This document shows, in pieces, positions 25,033-34,594 of a stretch of DNA of 64,000 nt. How positions within the stretch are numbered: position 1 is the stretch's first letter; every line of letters begins with the position of its first letter. The position numbers and the translations under genes are program-made. Source of the stretch: JBOHDX01 sp050700835 (GTDB lineage Bacteria; Actinomycetota; Actinomycetes; Propionibacteriales; Nocardioidaceae); NCBI GenBank assembly GCA_050700835.1, contig JBOHDX010000043.1, forward strand, positions 52,543 to 116,542. The letters are read 5' to 3'. Below the pieces are notes generated by a model. The model searched no databases. It worked only from the letters and a program-made list of their open reading frames with translations, and had not been told where the DNA came from.

Positions 25033-26796
25033 TCACTGGCTGACGAACATGTCCATGAACGTCGGCATGCCGAGCGTGTTGTTGATGTGCATGCCACCGA
25101 TCTTCGAACCACGCAGCATGATCGCCGCCGAGTATCCGGTGTTGACCACTGGGTAGTACTTCTGCTCCATGAACTTGTCCAGCTCGCCCCACTTCGGCGC
25201 CGCCTGCGTGGACGGGAGCTTCATGTTCGCCAGCAGCTTCGACTGGAAGTCGGGCTCGTTGAAGTTGGACTTGTTCGGGACACCCGGCTTGTTAGCCTGG
25301 CGACCGTCGAACAGAGGCGGGAACCACGATCCTCCGGACGGCCAGTCGGAGCACCAGCCACCCGTACGGATGTTGATGTCCGCGCTCTGGTCGGCCAGCA
25401 CGTTGCGGATCGTGTCCGTCGTCGTCGCGACCGGGCTGGCCTTGAAGCCGGCAGCCTGCAGTGACGCCTTGACCTTCTGCATCGCGGCGACGCTGGTGGG
25501 GTCGTCGGTGGTGTAGGGCCACTTGATCTCGAAGCCGAGCTTGCCGGCCGAAGCCAGCAGGGCGTGCGCCTTCTTGACGTCGGTGACCGACCCATCCTGG
25601 CCCGGCAACGCCTGGTAGTTGATCCGGCCGGGAATGCCGGGCGGCAGGATCGCGGTGCCCGGGACCCGGGTGACGCCGACGATCTCGCCAGCGGCCTTCC
25701 AGGCGTCCTTGTAGGGGTATGCCCAGCCGATCGCCTGACGGACCTTGAGGTCAGGGATCTTGTTCATGTCCATGTACCAGAAGAAGGTACAAGGCTGGCT
25801 GCCGGTGACGACCCGGTTCGCGGCCTGCGAGGTCGCCTGCCGGTAGTCCGCCGCCAGCACGTTGTCATAGGACAGCGTGGTCTGGAACTGCGGCTGGTTA
25901 CTGATCAGCTCCGAGTCGTCCTTCTTCTGGTTCTGCGACCAGTTGAAGGTCCACGTGTCGGCGTACTGGTGCCGACCCGGGTCGGTGCTGGGGTCCCAGT
26001 TGGGGTTCTTGACCAGCGTCAGGGACTGCCCCGGCGTGTAGCTCTTGAACATGTAGGGACCGGTGGCCAGCGGGTGATCGCCGTAGGCCGTTGGGTTCTT
26101 CATGTTGTCCGCCGACTGCGGGATCCCGGTGAACATCGGGAACGACACGAAGTAGGGCAGGTCCGGGAAGGGCTGGCTCAGGTGGATGATCACCTTGTTG
26201 CCCGAAGTCGACACCCCGGGGAAGTTGAGGCCGCTGTCGTACGGGCCCTGGTACTTGTCGCCGCCCTTGAAGTACTGGATCTGGTAGGTGGGTCCACCCG
26301 CCAGCTCCTTCTGGGCGAACGACCGCTTGATCGCGTAGGCGATGTCGGCGGCCTGAACCGGCTTGCCGTTCTCGTACTTCAGCCCGTTCCGCAGGGTGAA
26401 CGTCCAGGTCAGGCCGTTCGAGCTGACATCACCGAGGTTGGTGGCCATGTCGGGTACAAGGACCATGTTGCCGTCCTTATAGATGTACTGGGTCAGGGAC
26501 CGGGTTACCAGGTTGGACAGGATGGCCACCGAGTCGACGTAGTAGGCCACCGTCGGGTCGAGGGAGTTGGCGCTGACGTACGTCACGACGTTGATCGTGC
26601 CGCCCTTCTTCGCCCCTGGCACCGCGGCGGCCGGAGCCTGCGCGTTGGCGTCTTGGGCCGCGCCGGCGCCCCCGCCGGTCAGGTTGGAGGAGGAAGGAGT
26701 GGGTGAGGTGCTGCCCCCACTGCTTCCCCCACAGGCCGCAAGCGTGAGCAATGCGGCGGCCGCGGCTGTTGCCACAGCGGGCTTCAACATTCGCAT
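25033..26796 (-). CDS. Peptide ABC transporter substrate-binding lipoprotein (family 5)
   Basis: 587 aa DppA/OppA-like protein. The signal peptide ends in the lipobox LAAC with C22, then a low-complexity Gly/Ser/Ala linker, then the binding fold starting KKGGTINVVTY with DVSSNGLTWTFTLRNGLKYENG and HPLATGPYMFKSYTPGQSL. The ATG at 26796 has AGGTGG about 10 nt before it. It binds the cargo outside the membrane; the ligand, a peptide or similar, cannot be predicted. Unusually it is the second gene, between the two permeases. Confidence 0.92.
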   Translation of the reverse strand: MRMLKPAVATAAAAALLTLAACGGSSGGSTSPTPSSSNLTGGGAGAAQDANAQAPAAAVPGAKKGGTINVVTYVSANSLDPTVAYYVDSVAILSNLVTRSLTQYIYKDGNMVLVPDMATNLGDVSSNGLTWTFTLRNGLKYENGKPVQAADIAYAIKRSFAQKELAGGPTYQIQYFKGGDKYQGPYDSGLNFPGVSTSGNKVIIHLSQPFPDLPYFVSFPMFTGIPQSADNMKNPTAYGDHPLATGPYMFKSYTPGQSLTLVKNPNWDPSTDPGRHQYADTWTFNWSQNQKKDDSELISNQPQFQTTLSYDNVLAADYRQATSQAANRVVTGSQPCTFFWYMDMNKIPDLKVRQAIGWAYPYKDAWKAAGEIVGVTRVPGTAILPPGIPGRINYQALPGQDGSVTDVKKAHALLASAGKLGFEIKWPYTTDDPTSVAAMQKVKASLQAAGFKASPVATTTDTIRNVLADQSADINIRTGGWCSDWPSGGSWFPPLFDGRQANKPGVPNKSNFNEPDFQSKLLANMKLPSTQAAPKWGELDKFMEQKYYPVVNTGYSAAIMLRGSKIGGMHINNTLGMPTFMDMFVSQ

Positions 26797-26846
26797 CGAA
26801 AAGTACCCACCTTTCCTGGCTGGTCGATGCATCTCTCGGTGAGGAT

Positions 26847-27848
26847 TCACCGACGAGTCTTGGGGTCGAACGCGTCGCGGACGGCGTCGCCGAGCAGGTT
26901 CAGCGCCATCACGAAGGCGAGCACGCCGAGCAGGGGCTCCCACAACCACAGGCCGTAGGAGTCGAAGTAGTTGACCGACTGAGCGATCGTCTGCCCCCAG
27001 CTGGGGCGGTCGGTCAGGCCGATGCCGAGGTAGGCGAAGGCGGCCTCGGCCGCGACATAGGCGGGCAGCCCGAGCGAGATCGACACGACGATGGGCGCCA
27101 GCAGGTTGGGCAGCAACTCCTTGAACAGGATCGAGCGGTAGGGCACGCCGATCACCCGCGCGGCTTGGATGAACTCGCGCTCTCGCAGCGAGAGAATCTC
27201 GCCGCGGATCAGCCGCGCAAGACCCATCCAGCCGAACCCGCCGAGGATCAGGATCAGGGTCCAGAACCGCCAGGTGCCGAGGGAGTTCGGATCTGACGCG
27301 AACCGGGACACCAGGATCGCCGCGACCATGAAGGCCACCAGCAGGAACGGCAGCGTGAGGAAGACATCGATCACGAACGAGATGACCTTGTCGAGCCAGC
27401 CGGTGCTGAAGCCCGCCACCAGTCCGATCAGGATGCCCATCACGGTGGCCAGCACGACCGACGCCGTCGCCACCTCGAGCGAGGTGCGGGCGCCATAGAC
27501 CCACTCGGCGAACAGGTCGTAGCCGGTGCCGATCGCCACCCCGAACGGGTGGTGGATGTCGAAGCCGTGGTCGGGGGGCCCCACCAGCGGGTAGGTGTCG
27601 AAGCCGATGTCGCTGCTGGAGTTCGCCGCCCGCAGCGTCACCCCGGCGAGCTTGGTCCACAACGGGGCTCCGGCTCCCACGAGGACGAAGAAGACCACGA
27701 CTGCTGTCGACGTCATGGCGACCTTGTCGTGACGCAGCCGGGTCAGCGCGATCCGGACCGGTGACTTGCCCGCGATCTGCTTGCCGCCCGAGCTGTCCGG
27801 AAAATCGACATGCTCTTCGCTGGCAACTTCGATCGGGGGCAGTGCCAT
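26847..27848 (-). CDS. Oligopeptide/dipeptide ABC transporter permease (DppC/OppC type)
   Basis: 333 aa permease and first gene of the operon. A polar N-terminus is followed by LRHDKVAMTSTAVVVFFVL and, later, the coupling helix QAARVIGVPYRSILFKELLPN. ATG 27848 is preferred over GTG 27854 because GAGGAAGG lies 5 nt before the ATG but touches the GTG. With the DppB-type subunit it forms the channel. Confidence 0.93.
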   Translation of the reverse strand: MALPPIEVASEEHVDFPDSSGGKQIAGKSPVRIALTRLRHDKVAMTSTAVVVFFVLVGAGAPLWTKLAGVTLRAANSSSDIGFDTYPLVGPPDHGFDIHHPFGVAIGTGYDLFAEWVYGARTSLEVATASVVLATVMGILIGLVAGFSTGWLDKVISFVIDVFLTLPFLLVAFMVAAILVSRFASDPNSLGTWRFWTLILILGGFGWMGLARLIRGEILSLREREFIQAARVIGVPYRSILFKELLPNLLAPIVVSISLGLPAYVAAEAAFAYLGIGLTDRPSWGQTIAQSVNYFDSYGLWLWEPLLGVLAFVMALNLLGDAVRDAFDPKTRR

Positions 27849-28002
27849 GGTCACCTTCCTCGGACTGCGGATCTCGCGTCGTCGTTCAGCTCGGCAGCGG
27901 GTGGCTGCACCGGACCGGACTCTAGATCACTCGGTCTCGCTGTTTGGACTACGACTGGTAACGAATTGGGAACGCTTGCGCTGGGCGTGTTTGGACGAAG
28001 CG

Positions 28003-28037
28003 CGGCAACTCGGGCTCCGTGCGCGTCCGAGTTGCCG
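28003..28037 (-). terminator. Stem-loop downstream of aspS
   Basis: An 11-bp perfect inverted repeat (CGGCAACTCGG at 28003-28013 and CCGAGTTGCCG at 28027-28037) with a 13-nt loop lies 25 nt past the aspS stop. It probably ends the hisS-aspS transcript before the transporter operon. No T-run. The 27849-28002 remainder must contain the transporter promoter, which I cannot place with confidence. Confidence 0.6.
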
Positions 28038-28061
28038 GGAACGTCCGCGAAACTGCCGGGA

Positions 28062-29831
28062 TCATCCTCGGACGGGGCGCTCCGGTCGTGCATCGACACC
28101 CGCTTCGCGCCGCTGGGCGGCAGTGATCGGGCTCGGGGCGCCGGTGAGCGGGTCGCCGCCGGAGGCCGTCTTGGGGAACGCGATCACGTCGCGGATCGAC
28201 TCCGTTCCGGCGAGCAGTGCACACAACCGGTCCAGTCCGAGAGCGATCCCACCGTGCGGTGGGGGGCCGAACGCGAACGCATCCAACAGGAAGCCGAACT
28301 GGCTCCGGGCCTCCTCGCGGGACAGCCCGATCACGTCGAACACGCGTTGCTGCACCTCCGACCGGTGGATACGGATGGACCCGCCGCCGATCTCGGAGCC
28401 GTTCAGCACGATGTCGTACGCCTGACTCAGCGCCTCACCCGGGCGGTCCTGGAAGTCGGCTTCGTACTCGGAGGTCGGCGCCGTGAACGGGTGGTGGATC
28501 GCGGTCCAGCCGGTGCCGCCTCCGTCGAGGTCGACCCGGTCGAACATAGGCGCGTCCACCACCCACACGAACTCCCAGCGGGCGTGGTCGATCAGCCCGC
28601 ACCGCTCCCCCACCTCGAGCCGGGCGGCTGCGAGGAGGCCGAGTGCTTCCGACCGTGGGCCGGCGGCGAAGAAGACGCAGTCACCCGCGGCGGCCCCGGT
28701 GTGCGTCGCGAGGCCGGCCCGCTCGTCGTCGGAGAGGTTCTTGGCGACCGGCCCGGACAGCTCGCCATCGCTTCCGACGAGGACGTACGCCAGGCCCTTG
28801 GCGCCTCGGGACCGTGCCCACTCCTGCCACGCGTCGAGCTCGCGCCGCGCCTGGCCGGCGCCCCCGGGCATGACGACTGCGCCCACGTGCCAGTCGTCCC
28901 GCTTCGGGGCGAAGACGCGGAAGGGCGTCTTGGCGAAGTAGTCGGTGCAGTCGACCAGCTCGCACCCGAACCGCAGATCGGGCCGGTCGATGCCGAACCG
29001 GGTCATCGCCTCGGCGAAGGTCATCCGCGGGATCGGCGTCGCGATGTCGTGGCCGACCACGTCGCGCCACAGCCTGACGAGAACCTGCTCGGTGAGCTCG
29101 AGGATGTCGTCCACGGAGGGGAAGCTCATCTCGATATCGAGCTGGGTGAACTCCGGTTGCCGATCGGCCCGGAAGTCCTCGTCCCGGAAGCAGCGGGCGA
29201 TCTGGAAGTAGCGCTCCATGCCGGCGACCATCAGCAGCTGCTTGAACAGCTGAGGTGACTGCGGCAGGGCGTACCAGCTGCCGGGCTGCAGGCGCACCGG
29301 GACCAGGAAGTCGCGGGCGCCCTCGGGCGTCGACCTGGTGAGGTAGGGCGTCTCGATGTCGAGGAAGCCTCGCTCCGCCATCACCTCGCGGATGATCCGG
29401 GTGACCTCGGCGCGCATCCGGATGTTGTGGGCCATGTCGGCGCGACGCAGATCCAGGTAGCGGTAGTGCAGCCGCACCTCTTCGTTGACCGGTGCGGTGT
29501 GGTGCTCCTCGACGGGGAACGGCAGCGGCGCCGACTCCGAGAGCACCTCGACGTCGGACGCGATGACCTCGATCTCCCCCGTCGGCAGCGCGGGGTTGGC
29601 GTTGCCGGTCGGCCGAGCCGACACCTCACCGGTCACGCGCAGGCAGTACTCGCTGCGCAGCGGACCGGCGACGTCCTCGTCGCGGATGACCACCTGCGAC
29701 ACGCCGCTGCCGTCACGCAGGTCGACGAACGCCACGCCACCGTGGTCGCGACGACGGGCCACCCAACCGGCCAAGATCACGGTCTGGCCGACGTGCTCGG
29801 CACGCAGGTTGCCGGCATCATGGGTGCGCAT
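28062..29831 (-). CDS. aspS: Aspartate-tRNA ligase
   Basis: 589 aa bacterial-type class II synthetase. The N-terminal anticodon-binding fold begins after MRTHDAGNLRAEHVGQTV; the core has QSPQLFKQLLMVAG, FRDEDFRADRQPEFTQLDIE (motif 2) and GGIALGLDRL (motif 3), with the bacterial GAD insertion between. ATG 29831 shares a base with the hisS stop (TGATG). Whether it also charges tRNA-Asn depends on gatCAB, which is not in the window. Confidence 0.98.
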   Translation of the reverse strand: MRTHDAGNLRAEHVGQTVILAGWVARRRDHGGVAFVDLRDGSGVSQVVIRDEDVAGPLRSEYCLRVTGEVSARPTGNANPALPTGEIEVIASDVEVLSESAPLPFPVEEHHTAPVNEEVRLHYRYLDLRRADMAHNIRMRAEVTRIIREVMAERGFLDIETPYLTRSTPEGARDFLVPVRLQPGSWYALPQSPQLFKQLLMVAGMERYFQIARCFRDEDFRADRQPEFTQLDIEMSFPSVDDILELTEQVLVRLWRDVVGHDIATPIPRMTFAEAMTRFGIDRPDLRFGCELVDCTDYFAKTPFRVFAPKRDDWHVGAVVMPGGAGQARRELDAWQEWARSRGAKGLAYVLVGSDGELSGPVAKNLSDDERAGLATHTGAAAGDCVFFAAGPRSEALGLLAAARLEVGERCGLIDHARWEFVWVVDAPMFDRVDLDGGGTGWTAIHHPFTAPTSEYEADFQDRPGEALSQAYDIVLNGSEIGGGSIRIHRSEVQQRVFDVIGLSREEARSQFGFLLDAFAFGPPPHGGIALGLDRLCALLAGTESIRDVIAFPKTASGGDPLTGAPSPITAAQRREAGVDARPERPVRG

Positions 29832-31177
29832 CACGTGGGCTGCTCCTTCTCGATCAGGCGGGGCCGCAGGTCGGCCGCCGGGGGTGTCCAGATGTCGGGA
29901 TCGGCGACCAGCTGCTCGCCGCTGCGGATGTCCTTGACCTCGCCTGGAGCCCCGTCCATGCCCGGGAACCAGACCCACGGGATGCCACGGCGCTCGGCGT
30001 ACCGGATCTGGCGGCCGAACTTCTGAGCGCCTGCCGCCACCTCGGTGGGGATCCCGCGGTGCCGGAGCCGGGCGGCGATCGCGTCGGACTCGGCCCGGTG
30101 GTCCTCGTCGACGAGCGCGACGAGCACGGCCGACGGCACCACGCGGTCGCTGCCGAGCAGGTCGCGGGCGAACAGGGGTACGAGCACCCGGCTCAGCCCG
30201 AAGGAGATGCCGACACCGGGGTAGGCCACCTTGCCGTCGCTGGCCAGCGCGTCGTACCGGCCGCCGGAGCAGATCGAGCCGAGGTGCTCGAAGCCACGCA
30301 TCTGGGTCTCGAACACGGTGCCGGTGTAGTAGTCGAGGCCCCGCGCTATGCGAAGGTCGGCCACCACCTCGAGCCGGTCGGACACCGCCGGTGCACAGCC
30401 CTGCATCACCGCCTGCAGCTCGGCCAGCCCGGTGTCCAGCAGCTCGTGCTTCACGCCCAGCGAGCGGACCCGCTCGACGAACGACAGGTCGTCGGTGCGG
30501 ATGGCGGCGAGGTCGAGGCAGGCCTGCGCTTGCGCACTGGTCAGTCCCGACTCCTGCTGCAGCACGCGTGCCACGTCGTCCTCCGACGTCTTGTCGAGCT
30601 TGTCGACGACGCGCATGACCTCGCCCGGGTCCGCGATCCCGATCCCGCGGTAGAAGCCCTCGATCAGCTTGCGGTTGTTGACCTGCAGGACCAGCGGGGG
30701 CACGGGCAACCCGGACAATGCCTCGGCCATCACCCTCGCGACTTCCACGTCGGCGTGGAACGGCAGGGTGTCGCGTCCGACGATGTCGATGTCCACCTGG
30801 GTGAACTCGCGGAAGCGGCCCTCCTGCGGTCGCTCGCCCCGCCAGCAGCGCTGGATCTGGTAGCGCCGCAACGGGAACTCAAGCTTGCCCGCGTGCTCGA
30901 GGACGTATCGCGCCAGGGGCACGGTCAGGTCGAAGTGCAGCCCGATCCCGGCGTCCGACGACTCGTCGTCGGCTTGCAGCCGGCGCAGGACGTACACCTC
31001 TTTGCTGGTCTCACCTTTGCGCAGCAGCTGTTCCATCGGCTCGACCGCGCGCGTCTCCAACGACCCGAAGCCGTGAAGCTCGAACGTCCGTCGGAAGCGG
31101 TCGATGATCGCCAGCTCGGCGATGCGCTGACCCGGCAGCAGCTCGGGGAACCCGCTGAGCGGTCCCGTCCTGGCCAT
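29831..31177 (-). CDS. hisS: Histidine-tRNA ligase
   Basis: 448 aa class II synthetase. Motif 2 is RYQIQRCWRGERPQEGRFRE, the histidine loop is GLDYYTGTVFE, and the His-specific FDLTVPLARY is present. It has an N-terminal TGPLSGFPELLPGQR opening. It starts 3 nt after the stop of the MBL hydrolase gene and overlaps aspS, so MBL-hisS-aspS form one operon. Confidence 0.98.
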   Translation of the reverse strand: MARTGPLSGFPELLPGQRIAELAIIDRFRRTFELHGFGSLETRAVEPMEQLLRKGETSKEVYVLRRLQADDESSDAGIGLHFDLTVPLARYVLEHAGKLEFPLRRYQIQRCWRGERPQEGRFREFTQVDIDIVGRDTLPFHADVEVARVMAEALSGLPVPPLVLQVNNRKLIEGFYRGIGIADPGEVMRVVDKLDKTSEDDVARVLQQESGLTSAQAQACLDLAAIRTDDLSFVERVRSLGVKHELLDTGLAELQAVMQGCAPAVSDRLEVVADLRIARGLDYYTGTVFETQMRGFEHLGSICSGGRYDALASDGKVAYPGVGISFGLSRVLVPLFARDLLGSDRVVPSAVLVALVDEDHRAESDAIAARLRHRGIPTEVAAGAQKFGRQIRYAERRGIPWVWFPGMDGAPGEVKDIRSGEQLVADPDIWTPPAADLRPRLIEKEQPT

Positions 31178-31180
31178 GGC

Positions 31181-31885
31181 TCACAACCCCCGTTTGGGGC
31201 CGGTCGCGGACGGCAGGTCGACCAGGTAGGGGTTGGTCGCGCGCTCGTGTCCGATCGACGTCTGGGGTCCGTGGCCGGGCAGCACGACGGCACGGTCGTC
31301 GAGCGGGAGCACCTTGTCGGCGAGGCTGCGCAGCATCGCGGCGTGGTCCCCCCCGGGCAGATCGGTACGCCCGATCGATCCCGCGAACAGGACGTCTCCG
31401 GCGAACACCACTTCGGGGACGTCCTCCGGCCCGTCGTACCCGCTGCGGAACAGCACGGACCCCGCGGTGTGACCGGGCGCATGGTCGACGGCGAAGGTGA
31501 GCCCGGCGATCTCGAGGTCCTGACCGTCCTCGAGGGTGCGCAGGTCGTCGGGCTCGGCGAAGCAGTAGCCGGAGCCGACCATCAGCGCGGCAGAGTCCGG
31601 GGAGATGTCCGCGAGCGGGTCCTTCAGCAGGTGGCGGTCGGCAGGGTGCAGCCACGCCGGCGACGAATAGGAGCCGGCGATGGGCACCACGCACCAGACG
31701 TGATCGATGTGTCCATGCGTGAGCAGGACACTGACCGGCTTGAGCCGCTGCTCCCGTACCACGTCGGCGACGCCGTCGACGGCGTCCTTGCCGGGGTCGA
31801 CCACGACGCACTCGCTGCCCGGCCGGGTCGCCACCACGTAGCAGTTTGTCCCCCAGGGGCCGGCGGGGAATCCGGCGATGAACAT
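31181..31885 (-). CDS. MBL-fold metallo-hydrolase (glyoxalase II-like)
   Basis: 234 aa metallo-beta-lactamase-fold hydrolase. Metal ligands are seen in THGHIDH, HAPGHTAGS, FAGDVLFAGSIGRTD and LPGHGPQT. It belongs to the group next to hisS and rel in actinobacteria, often called hydroxyacylglutathione hydrolase. In mycothiol-using bacteria the true thioester substrate is not established. First gene of the operon with hisS and aspS. Confidence 0.9.
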   Translation of the reverse strand: MFIAGFPAGPWGTNCYVVATRPGSECVVVDPGKDAVDGVADVVREQRLKPVSVLLTHGHIDHVWCVVPIAGSYSSPAWLHPADRHLLKDPLADISPDSAALMVGSGYCFAEPDDLRTLEDGQDLEIAGLTFAVDHAPGHTAGSVLFRSGYDGPEDVPEVVFAGDVLFAGSIGRTDLPGGDHAAMLRSLADKVLPLDDRAVVLPGHGPQTSIGHERATNPYLVDLPSATGPKRGL

Positions 31886-32094
31886 CCAGGCTCCTGACGG
31901 ACGGTGGCGGCCGGTGGCGACGCACGTACGTTACGGCAGCGCCGCGCGCGTCACGGCATGGGCACAATCCTCGCGTCCGAGGCGGATCGGGGTGGACGCC
32001 TTCGCCTCTGCTCTTAGACTGACCCACTGTGCCCGTCGGAGGCACCAGTCCGTCTCGGGGAGACCGAGCGCGAGCGGCCGGAGAGGGCGCCATC

Positions 32095-32322
32095 GTGGCC
32101 ACCAGGAGCAAGCGTCGCCGGGCCCTGGCCCGCGCGCATTACGAGCGGCAGATCGCGCGCCGCGGTCGCGCGCTGCGGCGCCAGCGAGTGTTCGCCATCG
32201 TCGGTTGGGTCGTGCTCGGACTGATCATCGTGGCGGCCCTGCTCTGGTTGGTGGCCGGCCGGGTTGACGACGGGTCGAGCACGGCCGGTGGCTTCGCCGC
32301 CTCGATCGGAGTGGCTCGGTGA
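32095..32322 (+). CDS. Small basic single-span membrane protein in the position of a cyclophilin gene
   Basis: 75 aa: 32 strongly basic residues (VATRSKRRRALARAHYERQ and onward), one membrane span at about 33-54 (FAIVGWVVLGLIIVAALLWLV), then a 20-residue tail. GTG 32095 has GGAGAGG 8 nt upstream; an upstream GTG at 32029 is less supported. In related genomes this slot, between hisS/MBL and the DUF349 gene, holds a membrane-anchored peptidyl-prolyl isomerase with a similar basic leader; here the isomerase domain is absent. It overlaps the next gene (GTGA), so it is translated together with it. Confidence 0.6.
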   Translation: MATRSKRRRALARAHYERQIARRGRALRRQRVFAIVGWVVLGLIIVAALLWLVAGRVDDGSSTAGGFAASIGVAR

Positions 32323-33560
32323 CCGAGCAGGATCGGTCGGTCGACCCCTGGGGACGCATCGACGACACCGGCACGGTCTACGTGCGCACGAGGGACGGGG
32401 AGCGGGTGGTCGGGCAGTGGCCCGACGGTGATCCGGTTGAGGCGCTCGCCTTGTACACAAGGCGTTTCGACGGCCTGGCGGTCGAGGTCGACCTGCTCGT
32501 ACGCCGGGTGGGCAAGGGTGCGCTCTCGCCCGACGAGGCAACCAAGGCGATCGCATCGCTGCGCGACAGCATCGCCGGAGCGCAGGTGGTCGGCGACCTC
32601 GACTCGCTCGGCCAGCGGCTCGACACGCTTGGTCCGTTGCTCGACGAGCAGCGCGCCAAGCGGCGGGCCGACCGCGCCGCGGCGCAGTCCGAGTCGCGTA
32701 CCGCCAAGGAAGCCCTGGTTGCCGAGGCGGAGCGACTCGCGGAGGGCGACGACTGGCGGGCCGGTTCCGACCGGCTGCGCGAGCTGCTCACTGACTGGAA
32801 GGCGCTCGCCCGACTCGACAAGTCGACCGACGACGCGCTCTGGCACCGGTTCTCCTCTGCCCGCACCATCTACACCCGCCGGCGCAAGGCGTACTTCGCG
32901 GAGGTGCACGAGAAGCGGGACGCCGCGGGCGTCGCCAAGGCGAAGCTCGCAGCCAGGGCCGAGGAGCTGGCGACGTCCAGCGACTGGGGACCGACCGCCG
33001 GCGCGTTCCGCGATCTGATGCGGGAGTGGAAGGCCGCGGGTCCGGCGCCGCGCGGTGCGGAGGCGCGCCTCTGGGCGAGGTTCCGCGGTGCGCAGGACTC
33101 GTTCTTCGGCGCCCGCGACGCCGAGAACGCCAAGACCGACGCGGAGTACTCCGCCAACGCGCAGGTCAAGCTGACGCTGTTGGCCCAGGCGGAGACGCTG
33201 CTGCCGGTCACCGATGTCGTCGCCGCGCGGTCGGCGTTTCGTGACCTCTCCGATCGCTGGGATGCCGCGGGCAAGGTCCCTAGGGCGCAGATGCGCGACC
33301 TGGAGGGCCGGATGCGCGCGGTCGAGCAGACGATCGCGGCGGCCGAGCAGGACCGCTGGCAGCGCAGCAACCCGGAGGCACGGGCCCGTGCCGAGGACGC
33401 CGTGCGCCAGTTGGAGGAGGTGCTCGCCGGGCTGCAGGGGGATCGGGAGAAGGCCGATGCGGCCGGCGATGCCAAGGGCGTACGCGATGCGGACGCGGCC
33501 ATCGAGGCGCGGCGCAGCTGGCTCGACGCGGCCCGGACCACCCTCGCCGACTTCACCTGA
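32319..33560 (+). CDS. DUF349 domain-containing protein
   Basis: 413 aa soluble, helix-rich protein. Repeated W-containing segments (RLRELLTDWKALARLD, FRDLMREWKAAGPAP, FRDLSDRWDAAGKVP) are the DUF349 repeats, each about 70 residues. The C-terminal 60 residues are predicted coiled coil. Function unknown; conserved next to rel in actinobacteria. GTG start overlaps the small membrane protein gene. Confidence 0.92.
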   Translation: MTEQDRSVDPWGRIDDTGTVYVRTRDGERVVGQWPDGDPVEALALYTRRFDGLAVEVDLLVRRVGKGALSPDEATKAIASLRDSIAGAQVVGDLDSLGQRLDTLGPLLDEQRAKRRADRAAAQSESRTAKEALVAEAERLAEGDDWRAGSDRLRELLTDWKALARLDKSTDDALWHRFSSARTIYTRRRKAYFAEVHEKRDAAGVAKAKLAARAEELATSSDWGPTAGAFRDLMREWKAAGPAPRGAEARLWARFRGAQDSFFGARDAENAKTDAEYSANAQVKLTLLAQAETLLPVTDVVAARSAFRDLSDRWDAAGKVPRAQMRDLEGRMRAVEQTIAAAEQDRWQRSNPEARARAEDAVRQLEEVLAGLQGDREKADAAGDAKGVRDADAAIEARRSWLDAARTTLADFT

Positions 33561-33568
33561 CCCCCCGC

Positions 33569-33630
33569 GATCCGCGGGTTCTGGCCCGCCCATCCGCGGC
33601 TTCTGGCCCGCCCATTCGCGGGTTCCGGCC
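33569..33630 (+). repeat. Dispersed CCGCGGGTTCTGG repeat, locus A (three units)
   Basis: Three tandem units of 22 bp (33569-33590, 33591-33612, 33613-33630, last one short) with the core ATCCGCGGGTTCTGGCCCGC, starting 8 bp after the DUF349 stop. The same core is found at three other intergenic places in this window. Confidence 0.9.
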
Positions 33631-33730
33631 ATCGCTGGGACCTGTCGTAACGGCCCATTCACCGCCGACCCGACAGCCCCGCTGTGGATAACCTCGGCCG
33701 CCCGATCCGAGTCTGAGCCACCCTTCCTTC

Positions 33731-34594
33731 ATGTCGGTCGAACTGATCACCCGCCTCAACGATGGCCACCCCTTTCTCGGCCGTCAGGCACCAGACCTGG
33801 GCCTTTCGCGACCCGCCCTGCGGAGCATGCTGCGACACCACGAAGCGCGCCGAGTCCTCCACGGCGTCTACGTCGACGCCTCTCGCTCCGATGACCGTGA
33901 GCTCCGGGCCGAGGCCCTTCATCTCGTGATGCCGTCGTACGGCGTGCTGTTCGGAACCACCGCGGCATGGCTGTTCGGAATCGATGCGTTCCAGCCGGAG
34001 GAGAGATTTGTGCTGACGCCTACTTGTGTGGTGCCACACGGCGCCGCCAGACCCACGGGGAACGGCATCCGCGCGGTGGAGGGTTACATCGCCGCCACAG
34101 ACATCACCGAGATCAACGGCCTACGAACAACGACGCCCGGTCGTACCGCGGCCGATCTGCTGAGACGTCTGAGGCGACCGTTCGCTATGTCGTCCGCGGA
34201 TGCGCTTGCCCGAGCCGAGCTCATCTCGATCGGTGATCTGCGCGAGCGTATCGACAGGTTGCGGGGCTACCCCGGCATCATTCAGGCGCGAGAGCTCCTC
34301 CCGTTGATCAACCCGCGTGCCGAGTCCCCCGGTGAGTCGTGGCAGCGGCTTCGGTTGATCGATGCCGGCTTCCCGGCTCCACAGGTTCAGTACGCCGTCA
34401 TCGATCATCGGGGCCGGGTGCTGGCACGCCTCGACCTCGCATATGAGTCCATCCGGCTGGGCACCGAGTACGACGGGGCGCCATTTCACAGTCATGACAG
34501 CGACGTGCGACGCGATGCGGAGCGCCGAGAGTTTCTCGGACAGGCGTTCGGGTGGCGATTCGTCATCGCGCGAGGAGGACATCCTGGGCCATGA
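33731..34594 (+). pseudogene. AbiEi-like / DUF559 protein, frameshifted near its 3' end
   Basis: The open frame gives 287 aa. The first 50 residues form the winged-helix start typical of AbiEi-type antitoxin-like proteins (LITRLNDGHPFLGRQAPDLG, then ARRVLHGVYV). The end has a DUF559/Vsr-like nuclease-fold motif (EYDGAPFHSHD, then RRDAERREFLGQAFGWRFVI). The natural ending, REEDILGHDPSYEIAV and onward to a stop at 34658, lies in the next frame. One extra base in CGCGCG at 34567-34572 explains the shift, and removing it restores a 308-aa protein. It may be a recent mutation or a sequence error. No partner toxin gene is next to it; such orphan genes are common in actinobacteria. Confidence 0.65.

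Noticed and set aside
25564..26706. 380-codon plus-strand open frame opposite the peptide-binding protein
   Set aside because: Antisense shadow of a clear family 5 binding protein; no motif or ribosome site.
32029..32094. Upstream GTG that would lengthen the small membrane protein by 22 residues
   Set aside because: No ribosome site; the GTG at 32095 has GGAGAGG at good spacing and the basic leader starts there.
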